From Phytopseudomonas flavescens (GTDB taxonomy: Bacteria; Pseudomonadota; Gammaproteobacteria; Pseudomonadales; Pseudomonadaceae): DNA of 64,000 nt. The position numbers were made by a program, and so were the translations under genes. The first letter of the stretch is position 1, and every line of letters begins with the position of its first letter. This document shows, in pieces, positions 35,209-43,524 of the stretch. The notes beneath the pieces were generated by a model. It saw only the letters and a list, made by a program, of their open reading frames with translations. It did not search any database and had not been told where the DNA came from. Where the stretch lies: positions 53,737 to 117,736 of the forward strand of contig NZ_FNDG01000021.1 of NCBI RefSeq assembly GCF_900100535.1, written 5' to 3'.

Positions 35209-35850
35209 ATGCAAACGTACCAGCGCGATTTCATTCGTTTTGCCATCGAGCGGGGCGTTCTTCGCTTCGGCCAGTTCACCCTCAAGTCAGGACGCGTCAG
35301 CCCCTACTTCTTCAATGCAGGGCTATTCTCCAGTGGTCTGGCGCTGGCCCGGCTCGGGCGTTTCTACGCGGCTGCCGTGGTCGACAGCGGCATCGAGTTC
35401 GACGTGCTGTTCGGCCCGGCCTACAAGGGCATTCCGCTGGCCGCCAGCACCGGCATCGCCTTGGCTGAGCATCATGCTCTCGACCTGCCCTGGTGCTTCA
35501 ACCGCAAGGAAGCCAAGGATCACGGCGAAGGCGGCAGCCTGGTCGGCGCGCCGCTCGATGGCCGTGTGCTGATCATCGATGACGTGATCACCGCTGGTAC
35601 CGCGATCCGTGAAGTGATGCAGATCATCCAGGCGCAGAACGCCCAGGCCGCCGGTGTGTTGATTGCGCTGGATCGTCAGGAGCGGGGGAGTGGTGAGCTT
35701 TCGGCGATCCAGGAAGTGCGGCGCGACTTCGCTATTCCGGTGGTGAGCATCGTTTCTCTGCAACAGGTGCTGGAATATCTGGCCGATGATGCTGAACTGA
35801 AACACTACCTGCCTGCCGTCCAGGCTTATCGGGACGAGTACGGCATCTGA
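35209..35850 (+). CDS. pyrE: Orotate phosphoribosyltransferase
   Basis: Pyrimidine biosynthesis enzyme of 213 aa joining orotate to PRPP to give OMP. It contains the N-terminal FGQFTLKSGRVSPYFFNAG, the flexible loop FNRKEAKDHGEGG and the PRPP-binding motif VLIIDDVITAGTAIRE. Length is normal. The gene is followed 27 bp later by the DUF4124 gene on the same strand. Confidence 0.98.
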   Translation: MQTYQRDFIRFAIERGVLRFGQFTLKSGRVSPYFFNAGLFSSGLALARLGRFYAAAVVDSGIEFDVLFGPAYKGIPLAASTGIALAEHHALDLPWCFNRKEAKDHGEGGSLVGAPLDGRVLIIDDVITAGTAIREVMQIIQAQNAQAAGVLIALDRQERGSGELSAIQEVRRDFAIPVVSIVSLQQVLEYLADDAELKHYLPAVQAYRDEYGI

Positions 35851-35877
35851 TCCTGGCAAGCCGAGGGAACGCGTTCC

Positions 35878-36477
35878 ATGTCCAAGTCGCCCATCATGCG
35901 TCGCACCCTCTGGCTTGGGCTGTTGCTGCCGCTGTGGGCGAGCGCCAGTGAGATGTACCGCTACACCAATGCCCAGGGCATCACGGTGATCGACCGCCAG
36001 GGGGTGCCCAGCGAATTCATCGCCCAGGGCTACGAGGTGCTCAACGAGCAGGGCCGCGTGGTGCGGGTGGTGCCACCGGCGCCGACTCCGGAGGAAATGA
36101 AGAAGCTGCTGGCCGACCGCGAGCGGGCGAAGTCAGACGCCCAGTTGCTGCGCCTGTACAGCAGTCTCGAAGACGTCGACCGCGCGCGATCCCGCAAGTT
36201 GGCAGAGTTGGACGGGTTGATCGGCGTAGCCAACGGAAACTTGCAGTCTGTGCGCCTACAGCAGGCCAATCTGCAGCAACAGGCGGCGGATCAGGAGCGT
36301 GCCGGTCGCCAGGTACCCGAGCAACTGCTCGGCCAGATCAACAGCCAGCGTGATGAGCAGGTTCGCCTGAAGAAGGAAATCGAACGCCACCAGGCCGCCC
36401 GCATGCAGGCGGACAGCAGTTTCGCGGCGGATCGCTCACGGCTGAGCGAGTTGATCGGCCAGGGTCGCCAGAACTAG
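35878..36477 (+). CDS. DUF4124-domain periplasmic protein
   Basis: Exported protein of 199 aa. The signal peptide covers about residues 1-24 (MRRTLWLGLLLPLWASAS). Residues 25-60 are the DUF4124 module (EMYRYTNAQGITVIDRQGVPSEFIAQGYEVL), often found at the start of pseudomonad envelope proteins. The rest, 75-195, is a long charged coiled coil rich in Gln, Glu and Arg. Function unknown; an envelope scaffold is possible. It follows pyrE directly, an arrangement also found in P. aeruginosa. Confidence 0.82.
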   Translation: MSKSPIMRRTLWLGLLLPLWASASEMYRYTNAQGITVIDRQGVPSEFIAQGYEVLNEQGRVVRVVPPAPTPEEMKKLLADRERAKSDAQLLRLYSSLEDVDRARSRKLAELDGLIGVANGNLQSVRLQQANLQQQAADQERAGRQVPEQLLGQINSQRDEQVRLKKEIERHQAARMQADSSFAADRSRLSELIGQGRQN

Positions 36478-36517
36478 AAGGCGCTGCTGCCGCCGGCAAA
36501 GGCGGGAGTGTCCGCGT

Positions 36518-36919
36518 TCAGCGGCGCGGTGGCACCGAGCGGGTACGCCCGCTGCCGTCGATGGCGACGAACACGAAAACCGCTTCGGTGACCTTGCGCC
36601 ACTCGCTGGACAGCGGGTCGTCACTCCATACCTCTACCAGCATCTGGATCGAGCTGCGGCCGATCTCCAGCGCTTGCGTGTAGAAGGACAGCTGGGCGCC
36701 AACCGCCACCGGAACCAGGAAGGCCATGCGATCGACCGCCACGGTCGCGACGCGACCTGCAGCGATCTTGCTGGCCATGGCCGTTCCGGCCAAGTCCATC
36801 TGCGAGACCAGCCAGCCGCCAAAGATGTCGCCGAAACCGTTGGTTTCGCGTGGCAGTGCGGTGATCTGCAGTGCCAGATCGCCCTGAGGTATCGGGTCTT
36901 CCTGTTCGAAGTCTTTCAT
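36518..36919 (-). CDS. YciA-type acyl-CoA thioesterase
   Basis: Hotdog-fold acyl-CoA thioesterase of 133 aa. Typical motifs are FGDIFGGWLVSQMDLAGTAMA with the catalytic Asp, RVATVAVDRMAFLVPVAVGAQLSFYTQ and QMLVEVWSDD. It likely hydrolyses short- to medium-chain acyl-CoAs in the cytoplasm. The start at 36919 (MKDFEQEDPIPQGDLAL) fits the family, though its ribosome site is weak; the open frame continues to 37060 with unrelated residues. It converges on the DUF4124 gene. Confidence 0.85.
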   Translation of the reverse strand: MKDFEQEDPIPQGDLALQITALPRETNGFGDIFGGWLVSQMDLAGTAMASKIAAGRVATVAVDRMAFLVPVAVGAQLSFYTQALEIGRSSIQMLVEVWSDDPLSSEWRKVTEAVFVFVAIDGSGRTRSVPPRR

Positions 36920-37383
36920 CGGTTCACGGCTCGCGGCGCGGTGGTGGGCCCTGTGGGAAGCATCTCTGAAAGGCAGCTGCGTCGTCATCGCTGCGTCAAA
37001 AACAGCCATGCTCAGGCTGGACGCGTCATCAGAATACTCATTCGCAGTGTTCTGACTCACTCCACAGGCTTCAACCTGCCGCTGACTGCCTCGCCTGCAT
37101 TTCCAGAGCTGCTCTGAGAGTGGGCCGGGAAAGTATACCGACTGGGTACTCGCCCTGCGACCTTAGCGCGTTGCGCGTGCCCATGCATCAGGATTCGCAT
37201 CGGCGATGCCCTGCGGGCATCGTCACCCAACTGTCACATTGTTTACATAGAGTGGTCACAACGGCTGACGATACTGAGCCCCGTTCCAACCAACACGACC
37301 CCATCGTGAGAAGCCGGTAGACCGGGCGCTACGACCACGGCACGCCGGCCTTCCACTGATTACCACTCTGCTAGGAGCAAGGC
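36920..37383. other. Intergenic region between thioesterase gene and pstS
   Basis: No gene is supported in these 464 bp. The left part is the upstream region of the thioesterase gene, and the right third holds the Pho-regulated promoter of pstS (37220-37253). CTAGGAGCAAGGC just before 37384 contains the pstS ribosome binding site. Nothing else was recognised. Confidence 0.6.
37220..37253 (+). promoter_or_regulatory. Pho box and -10 of pstS
   Basis: Half-sites TCGTCAC (37220-37226) and CTGTCAC (37231-37237) lie 11 bp apart, with a weaker third, TTTACAT, another 11 bp on. A -10-like TAGAGT (37248-37253) starts 10 bp after the second half-site. This is the standard PhoB geometry and matches the pstC promoter region. 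PhoB control is inferred from the known consensus. Confidence 0.78.
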
Positions 37384-38352
37384 ATGAAACTGAAGCGTTT
37401 GATGGCGGCCATGACATTTGTCGCAGCTGGCATCGCCACTGCCAATGCGGTTGCCGCTGTCGATCCGGCTCTGCCGACCTATGAGAAGACGTCCGGTGTA
37501 TCGGGCAACCTGTCCAGCGTCGGTTCCGACTCCCTGGCCAACCTGATGACCCTGTGGGCCGAGAATTACAAGCAGTCCTACCCGAACGTGAACATCCAGA
37601 TCCAGGCTGCCGGTTCTTCCACCGCGCCGCCTGCGCTGACCGAAGGCACTGCCAACCTCGGGCCGATGTCGCGCGCCATGAAAGACAGCGAGATCCAGGC
37701 GTTCGAGCAGAAGTATGGCTACAAGCCGACTGCCGTTCCGGTCGCCATCGATGCCCTGGCCGTGTTCGTCCACAAGGACAACCCGATCAAGCAACTGACC
37801 ATGCAGCAGGTCGATGCCATCTTCTCCAGCACCCGCCTGTGCGGTGAAGCCAAGGATGTGAAAACCTGGGGTGAGCTGGGCCTGAGCGGCGAGTGGGCGG
37901 CCAAGCCGATCCAGCTGTTCGGCCGCAACTCGGTATCCGGCACCTATGGCTACTTCAAGGAAGAGGCCCTGTGCAAGGGTGACTTCAAGTCCAACGTCAA
38001 CGAGCAGCCGGGTTCGGCTTCCGTGGTGCAGTCGATCTCCAGCACTGTCAACGCAATCGGTTACTCGGGCATTGGCTACCGTACCGCCAGCGTTCGTGCC
38101 GTTCCCCTGGTGAACAAGAAGGGTGAAGTCGAGGAGGCCAACGAGAACAACGCACTGTCGGGTAAGTACCCACTGGCTCGCTTCTTCTACATCTACGTGA
38201 ACAAGGCGCCTAACAAGCCGCTGAGCCCGCTGGACGCTGAGTTCCTCAAGCTGATCCTGTCCAAGCAAGGCCAGGACGTCGTGGTCAAGGATGGCTACAT
38301 CCCGCTGCCGCTCAAGGTCGTCGAGAAGACCCGCAAGGAGCTGGGGCTGTAA
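37384..38352 (+). CDS. pstS: Phosphate-binding protein PstS
   Basis: Periplasmic phosphate-binding protein of 322 aa feeding the PstCAB importer. The signal peptide covers about residues 1-24 (LMAAMTFVAAGIATANAVAA). GSDSLANLMTLWAENYKQSYPNVNIQIQAAGSSTAPPAL forms the first phosphate-contact region, and GRNSVSGTYGYFKE the second. ATG follows AGGAGCAAGGC. The gene is separated from pstC by a 16-bp hairpin and a second Pho box, allowing excess PstS over the membrane subunits. Confidence 0.95.
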   Translation: MKLKRLMAAMTFVAAGIATANAVAAVDPALPTYEKTSGVSGNLSSVGSDSLANLMTLWAENYKQSYPNVNIQIQAAGSSTAPPALTEGTANLGPMSRAMKDSEIQAFEQKYGYKPTAVPVAIDALAVFVHKDNPIKQLTMQQVDAIFSSTRLCGEAKDVKTWGELGLSGEWAAKPIQLFGRNSVSGTYGYFKEEALCKGDFKSNVNEQPGSASVVQSISSTVNAIGYSGIGYRTASVRAVPLVNKKGEVEEANENNALSGKYPLARFFYIYVNKAPNKPLSPLDAEFLKLILSKQGQDVVVKDGYIPLPLKVVEKTRKELGL

Positions 38353-38373
38353 GCCTCTAGCAACCTGCAATTC

Positions 38374-38408
38374 GCGAAGCCCGCCTCTCTCCGAGAGGCG
38401 GGCTTCGC
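38374..38408 (+). terminator. Long hairpin between pstS and pstC
   Basis: GCGAAGCCCGCCTCTC (38374-38389) and GAGAGGCGGGCTTCGC (38393-38408) are perfect 16-bp arms with a 3-nt loop. No U tract follows, so it may act as a partial terminator or as an mRNA 3'-end stabiliser for pstS. Confidence 0.75.
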
Positions 38409-38420
38409 TACGTCACCGCG

Positions 38421-38454
38421 CTGTAACTTTTCTGTCACACGAACGCGCTAGATT
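38421..38454 (+). promoter_or_regulatory. Pho box and -10 of pstC
   Basis: CTGTAAC (38421-38427), spacer TTTT, CTGTCAC (38432-38438), then 10 bp to TAGATT (38449-38454). This is nearly the consensus PhoB box. It gives pstCAB-phoU its own phosphate-starvation promoter. Confidence 0.82.
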
Positions 38455-38519
38455 GGCCGGGCTCGTGAAATGGACGAAAAATACCGCGCGCTCATGGCCG
38501 CGCAGAGACGCTCTCCACT

Positions 38520-40805
38520 ATGAATGACCTGGCAAGTGAACCCATGACCGCCTCTTCGAATTCCCTCGGGCTGGACTTCAATACGCCAGCCCTGAAACGC
38601 AAGCGCCGCATACGTGCTTTCAAGGATCGTCTGGCACGCTGGTGCGTGTCGATCGGTGGCCTGGCGGTGCTTGGCGCCATCACCCTGATCTTCTTCTACC
38701 TTGCCTATGTCGTGCTGCCGATGTTCCAGGGCGCCGATATCGAGAAGCGTGAGGCCGTACAGCCGGCCTGGCTGGCCGATGCCGGTGCGCCGCTGCTGAT
38801 GGCCCTGGAAGAACAGAACCAGGTCGGCATGCGCCTGGCGCGTGATGGCACGATCCAGTTCTTCGACGCCGAGAGCATGGCGGCATTGACTCGCATCGAT
38901 CTGCCACTGCCTGCTGGCACCGAGGTGGTCTCGGTCGGTGAAGACCAGCCGGGCAGCCACCGCATCGCCCTCGGGCTTTCCAACGGCCAGGCCTTGGTAT
39001 TCGAGCACACTTACCGTATCTCCTACCCGAACGACGTGAAGACCATCACGCCGTCCATCGTCTACCCGTTCGGCGAGGCGCCGCTGACCATCGACCCCGA
39101 AGGTCGCCCGCTGGAGCACATGGGCATCAGCGTGAACAGCGGTACGCTGCTGATCGCCGGTTCGGTGGGTAGCGAGCTGCAGGTGCTGAGCCTGAGCCGC
39201 GACGAGAACATGATGACCGGTGAGGTCGAGGTTAGCGAAGAGCGCCTGTCGCTGCCGCAGATCGCAGAGCCGATCAAGGAACTGACCATCGACCCACGTC
39301 AGCACTGGCTGTTCGTGATCAACGGTCGCGCCACTGCCGATGTATTCGATCTGCGCAGCAAGGCTCTCAATGGTCGCTACAAACTGCTCAACGATGGCAA
39401 CCGCGAAATCACCTACGCGACCTCCCTGCTGGGCGGCATCTCGCTGCTGACCGGTGATAGCGCCGGCGGCATCCAGCAATGGTTCATGGTACGTGACGAG
39501 GATGGCAATTCTTCGCTCAAGCCGGTTCGTGAGTTCAAGCTCGCTGACAGCCCGATCACCCAGATCATTTCCGAAGAACGCCGCAAGGGCTTCATCGCCC
39601 TGGACGACAAGGGCAATCTGGGTATTTTCCACAGTACCGCTCACCGCACCCTGCTGGTCGAGCCGGTCGCTGAAGGTCACAACATCGCCGCGCTGTCGCC
39701 GCGCGCCAACCGTGCTCTGGTCGAAGCCAATGGCAAGCTCGAGCGCGTGTTGATCGACAACCCGCACCCGGAGATTTCCTGGAGCTCGCTGTGGGGCAAG
39801 GTCTGGTACGAGAACTACGACAAGCCGGCCTATGTCTGGCAGTCGACCTCGGCCAACACCGACGCCGAACCGAAGATGAGCCTAGCACCGCTGGCATTCG
39901 GTACCCTCAAGGCCGCCTTCTACGCCATGTTGCTGGCCGCTCCGCTGGCCATCGCCGCGGCGATCTACACCGCGTACTTCATGGCTCCGGCCATGCGTGG
40001 CAAGGTCAAGCCGGTGATCGAACTGATGGAAGCGCTGCCGACGGTGATCCTCGGCTTCTTCGCCGGGCTGTTCCTCGCCCCTTATGTGGAGGGACACCTG
40101 CCGGGTATCTTCAGCCTGCTGATATTCACGCCGATCGGCATCCTGCTGGCGGGCTTCCTGTGGAGCCGCTTGCCTGAGTCGGTGCGTCTGCGTGTGCCGG
40201 ATGGCTGGGAAGCGGCGCTGCTGATTCCGGTGATCCTGCTGGTCGGTATCGTCTCGCTGAGCATGAGCGGCTACCTGGAGAACTGGCTGTTCGACGGCAA
40301 CATGCGTGCCTGGCTGAGCGATGACCTGGGTATTCCGTTCGATCAGCGCAACGCACTGGTAGTCGGCCTGGCCATGGGCTTCGCGGTGATCCCGAACATC
40401 TATTCGATCGCCGAAGACGCCGTGTTCAGCGTGCCCAAGAGCCTCACGTTCGGTTCCCTGGCCCTGGGTGCCACACCGTGGCAGACCCTGACCCGCGTGG
40501 TGATCCTGACCGCCAGCCCGGGCATCTTCTCGGCGGTGATGATCGGCATGGGCCGTGCCGTCGGCGAGACCATGATCGTGCTGATGGCCACCGGCAACAC
40601 GCCGATCATGGACATGAACATCTTCGAAGGCCTGCGCACCCTGGCAGCCAACGTGGCGGTGGAAATGCCCGAGTCGGAAGTCGGCGGTACCCATTACCGG
40701 GTGCTGTTCCTCTCCGCCCTGGTGCTGCTGTCGTTCACCTTCGTCATGAACACGCTGGCCGAGCTGGTGCGTCAGCGCCTGCGCGTCAAGTACGCTTCGC
40801 TCTGA
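38520..40805 (+). CDS. pstC: Phosphate ABC permease PstC, long Pseudomonas type
   Basis: Inner-membrane permease of 761 aa. TM1 lies at about 48-70. A large periplasmic domain of roughly 370 residues follows (about 75-445), with repeated beta-strand blocks such as TIDPRQHWLFVINGRATADVFDLRSKAL that suggest a propeller. The transporter core begins at about 455 (LAPLAFGTLKAAFYAMLLAAPLAIAAAIYTAYF), with the EAPTV-like EALPTVILGFFAGL and the coupling motif SLALGATPWQTLTRV. E. coli PstC is less than half as long; long versions are usual in Pseudomonas. pstA follows after 13 bp. Confidence 0.92.
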   Translation: MNDLASEPMTASSNSLGLDFNTPALKRKRRIRAFKDRLARWCVSIGGLAVLGAITLIFFYLAYVVLPMFQGADIEKREAVQPAWLADAGAPLLMALEEQNQVGMRLARDGTIQFFDAESMAALTRIDLPLPAGTEVVSVGEDQPGSHRIALGLSNGQALVFEHTYRISYPNDVKTITPSIVYPFGEAPLTIDPEGRPLEHMGISVNSGTLLIAGSVGSELQVLSLSRDENMMTGEVEVSEERLSLPQIAEPIKELTIDPRQHWLFVINGRATADVFDLRSKALNGRYKLLNDGNREITYATSLLGGISLLTGDSAGGIQQWFMVRDEDGNSSLKPVREFKLADSPITQIISEERRKGFIALDDKGNLGIFHSTAHRTLLVEPVAEGHNIAALSPRANRALVEANGKLERVLIDNPHPEISWSSLWGKVWYENYDKPAYVWQSTSANTDAEPKMSLAPLAFGTLKAAFYAMLLAAPLAIAAAIYTAYFMAPAMRGKVKPVIELMEALPTVILGFFAGLFLAPYVEGHLPGIFSLLIFTPIGILLAGFLWSRLPESVRLRVPDGWEAALLIPVILLVGIVSLSMSGYLENWLFDGNMRAWLSDDLGIPFDQRNALVVGLAMGFAVIPNIYSIAEDAVFSVPKSLTFGSLALGATPWQTLTRVVILTASPGIFSAVMIGMGRAVGETMIVLMATGNTPIMDMNIFEGLRTLAANVAVEMPESEVGGTHYRVLFLSALVLLSFTFVMNTLAELVRQRLRVKYASL

Positions 40806-40818
40806 GGACTGCAAGACT

Positions 40819-42495
40819 ATGTCCGTGAAACAGCACAACATGAAATCCTGGTTCAAGAGCGGTTCGCCCTGGATCTGGATGAACGCCGGCGCGGTGTCCA
40901 TCGCCATCATCATGACCCTGGGTCTGTTGGCGGTGATCGCTACCCGTGGCCTGGCCCATTTCTGGCCGTCCGACATCATCGAGGCCCGCTACCAGATCCC
41001 GGGCCAGGAAGCCAAGATCATGGCGGGCGAGGTGGTGCAGAAGGAAGAGATTCCTCGCGCCCGCCTGGCCTCGGCAGGTCTGCCGGTGAACGTCGACGGC
41101 GGTGAGTTCATGACCCGCGAGTTGCTCAAGGTCGGTAACCGTGATCTGTACGGCGCGGACTTCTCCTGGGTGGTCGGCGAATGGCTTGGCGAACAACGCA
41201 AGCCCGCGAACCTGACGGCTTTCGAGCGCCGCGAGTGGGGCAACTTCTACGGCTACCTGCTCAACGTCAAGGAAGACGGCAAGCTGGTTGCCGAAGGCGA
41301 TGCCGCCTGGGCCGAACTGCAGAAGCGCCTGCTGCGCGTGGAAAACCTGCACGGCGAGATCGTGAAGCTGGAGAAGCGCGACATCGGTCGCATCAACGCC
41401 GGCCTCGAGCGTGTGCGCCTGCAGACCCGCAAGCTGGAGCTCGGGGGTGAGCTGACCGATGCCGCGCAGGCTGACCTGGCTGCCGAGCGCGCTCGCTGGG
41501 ATGCCGAGTACAAAGTACTGGAAGCCGAGCTGAATGCCCGTCACCAGCAGTTCAACCGCGATAGCATGACCGTTCGCTCGGCCGATGGCCGCGAGCAGGA
41601 AATCAGCCTTGGCAAAGTGGTTCGTGCCTTCCGTCCCAATGCCATGTCGAACCTCGACAAACTGAGTTTCTATGGCAGCAAGCTGTGGGAGTTCGTCAGT
41701 GACGACCCCCGTGAGGCGAATACCGAGGGCGGTATCTTCCCGGCGATCTTCGGCACCATCATGATGACCCTGATCATGGCGGTCATCGTCACTCCGTTCG
41801 GGGTGGTCGCGGCGATCTACCTGCGCGAGTACGCCAAGCAGGGGCCGCTGACCCGGGTCATCCGTATTGCCGTGAACAACCTGGCCGGCGTTCCGGCGAT
41901 CGTCTATGGCGTGTTCGGTCTGGGCTTCTTCGTCTACGTGCTCGGTGGTTCGATCGACCGGTTGTTCTTCCCCGAGGCCGCGCCGGCACCGACCTTCGGT
42001 ACCCCGGGCCTGCTGTGGGCCTCGCTGACCCTGGCGCTGCTCGCCGTGCCGGTGGTGATCGTCGCCACCGAGGAGGGCCTGGCGCGAATCCCGCGGGCGT
42101 TGCGTGAAGGCTCCCTGGCGCTGGGCGCCACCAAGGTGGAAACGCTGTGGCGCGTGGTGCTGCCGATGGCCAGTCCGGCGATGATGACCGGTCTGATCCT
42201 CGCCGTGGCCCGTGCTGCGGGTGAAGTGGCGCCACTGATGCTGGTTGGTGTGGTCAAGCTGGCCCCGAGCCTGCCGGTGGATGGCAACTACCCTTACCTG
42301 CACCTCGACCAGAAGATCATGCACCTGGGCTTCCATATCTATGACGTCGGCTTCCAGAGCCCCAACGTCGAAGCGGCGCGGCCGCTGGTCTACGCCACTG
42401 CGTTGCTGCTGGTCATGGTCATCGCGATTCTCAACCTGACGGCCGTCTACCTGCGCAACCGCCTGCGCGAGAAGTACAAGGCCCTGGACCACTAA
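40819..42495 (+). CDS. pstA: Phosphate ABC permease PstA, long Pseudomonas type
   Basis: Second permease subunit, 558 aa. TM1 is at about 23-43 (AGAVSIAIIMTLGLLAVIAT). Residues 50-300 are extracytoplasmic and include a long charged coiled coil at about 145-240 (rich in E, K, R, Q). The permease core runs from about 310 (FPAIFGTIMMTLIMAVIVTPFGVVAAIYLREYA), through NNLAGVPAIVYGVFGLGFF to the coupling loop REGSLALGATKVETLWRVVLP. The extra domain is absent from enteric PstA. It follows pstC by 13 bp and is followed by a repeat and pstB. Confidence 0.93.
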   Translation: MSVKQHNMKSWFKSGSPWIWMNAGAVSIAIIMTLGLLAVIATRGLAHFWPSDIIEARYQIPGQEAKIMAGEVVQKEEIPRARLASAGLPVNVDGGEFMTRELLKVGNRDLYGADFSWVVGEWLGEQRKPANLTAFERREWGNFYGYLLNVKEDGKLVAEGDAAWAELQKRLLRVENLHGEIVKLEKRDIGRINAGLERVRLQTRKLELGGELTDAAQADLAAERARWDAEYKVLEAELNARHQQFNRDSMTVRSADGREQEISLGKVVRAFRPNAMSNLDKLSFYGSKLWEFVSDDPREANTEGGIFPAIFGTIMMTLIMAVIVTPFGVVAAIYLREYAKQGPLTRVIRIAVNNLAGVPAIVYGVFGLGFFVYVLGGSIDRLFFPEAAPAPTFGTPGLLWASLTLALLAVPVVIVATEEGLARIPRALREGSLALGATKVETLWRVVLPMASPAMMTGLILAVARAAGEVAPLMLVGVVKLAPSLPVDGNYPYLHLDQKIMHLGFHIYDVGFQSPNVEAARPLVYATALLLVMVIAILNLTAVYLRNRLREKYKALDH

Positions 42496-42504
42496 ATCCG
42501 AGCC

Positions 42505-42571
42505 GCAAGCCCCAAGCCGCAAGCTTCAAGCAGAAGCGCGGCGGACGGGCTTGCAGCTTGCAGCTTGCAGC
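42505..42571. repeat. REP-like repeat between pstA and pstB
   Basis: CAAGCCCCAAGCCGCAAGCTTCAAGC is followed after a short spacer by GGGCTTGCAGCTTGCAGCTTGCAGC (each given here as a run of short GCTTGCA/GCCGCAAGC units), so the two halves are roughly complementary. It resembles extragenic palindromes known from Pseudomonas. It may form an mRNA stem that shapes relative levels of pstA and pstB. GCTTGCA is repeated three times in tandem. Confidence 0.6.
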
Positions 42572-42598
42572 CTGGCGCTGCGAACGGAGTGAGCACTT

Positions 42599-43432
42599 AT
42601 GCAACACGAAACCGCTTCCCATGGCATCGACATCTCGGCCCTTGGCCGTGACAAGCAGAGCCTGAACCTGGCCAACGAAACCGTGGCCATCGAAGTACCC
42701 GGCCTGAACCTGTTCTACGCCGACAAACAGGCGCTGTACGACGTCAAGATGAACATTCCCAAGCAGCGCGTGACGGCCTTCATCGGCCCCTCCGGCTGCG
42801 GCAAGTCGACCCTGTTGCGCACGTTCAACCGGATGAACGATCTGGTCGACGGTTGCCGCGTGGAGGGCGAAATCAACATCGATGGCCGCAACATCTATCG
42901 CAAAGGTGAAGATGTTGCCGAGCTGCGCCGTCGCGTCGGCATGGTGTTCCAGAAGCCCAACCCGTTCCCCAAGAGCATCTACGAGAACGTGGTCTATGGC
43001 CTGCGCATCCAGGGCATCAACCAGAAACGCGTGCTCGACGAGGCGGTGGAATGGGGCCTGAAGAGCGCCGCGCTGTGGGATGAGGTCAAGGATCGTCTGC
43101 ATGATTCGGCCCTCGGTCTGTCCGGTGGCCAGCAGCAGCGGCTGGTGATCGCCCGGACCGTGGCGGTGCAGCCGGAAGTCCTGCTGCTCGATGAGCCGTG
43201 CTCGGCCCTCGACCCGATCTCCACGCTGAAGGTCGAGGAGCTGATCTACGAACTGAAGTCCAAGTACACCATCGTCATCGTCACCCACAACATGCAGCAG
43301 GCTGCGCGGGTTTCCGATTACACGGCGTTCATGTACATGGGTAAGCTGATCGAATTCGGCGACACCGATGCACTGTTCACCAACCCGGCCAAGAAGCAGA
43401 CCGAGGACTACATCACCGGTCGTTATGGCTGA
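42599..43432 (+). CDS. pstB: Phosphate ABC transporter ATPase PstB
   Basis: ATPase of 277 aa. Walker A is GPSGCGKSTLLRTFNRMNDL, the signature LSGGQQQRLVIARTVAV, Walker B VLLLDEPCSALD. The Q-loop and H-loop are VFQKPNPFPKSI and IVTHNMQQAARVSD. A roughly 25-residue N-terminal extension precedes the ABC domain. The ATG at 42599 follows GGAGTGAG. It supplies energy to PstCA and is followed by another repeat and phoU. Confidence 0.97.
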   Translation: MQHETASHGIDISALGRDKQSLNLANETVAIEVPGLNLFYADKQALYDVKMNIPKQRVTAFIGPSGCGKSTLLRTFNRMNDLVDGCRVEGEINIDGRNIYRKGEDVAELRRRVGMVFQKPNPFPKSIYENVVYGLRIQGINQKRVLDEAVEWGLKSAALWDEVKDRLHDSALGLSGGQQQRLVIARTVAVQPEVLLLDEPCSALDPISTLKVEELIYELKSKYTIVIVTHNMQQAARVSDYTAFMYMGKLIEFGDTDALFTNPAKKQTEDYITGRYG

Positions 43433-43439
43433 CAGCAGA

Positions 43440-43511
43440 TGCAAGCAAGCGGCAAGTAAACGAGATGATGACCAACTGACTGGTGGCTTGAAGCGTGTAG
43501 CTTGAAGCTCG
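43440..43511. repeat. REP-like repeat between pstB and phoU
   Basis: GCAAGCAAGCGGCAAGTAAAC, here described as CAAGCAAGCGGCAAG, is followed 40 nt later by GGCTTGAAGCGTGTAGCTTGAAGC. It has the same GCTTGAAGC / CAAGC vocabulary as the element between pstA and pstB. No gene is present in the 92-bp gap. Confidence 0.5.
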
Positions 43512-43524
43512 CGGAGCGACAAAG

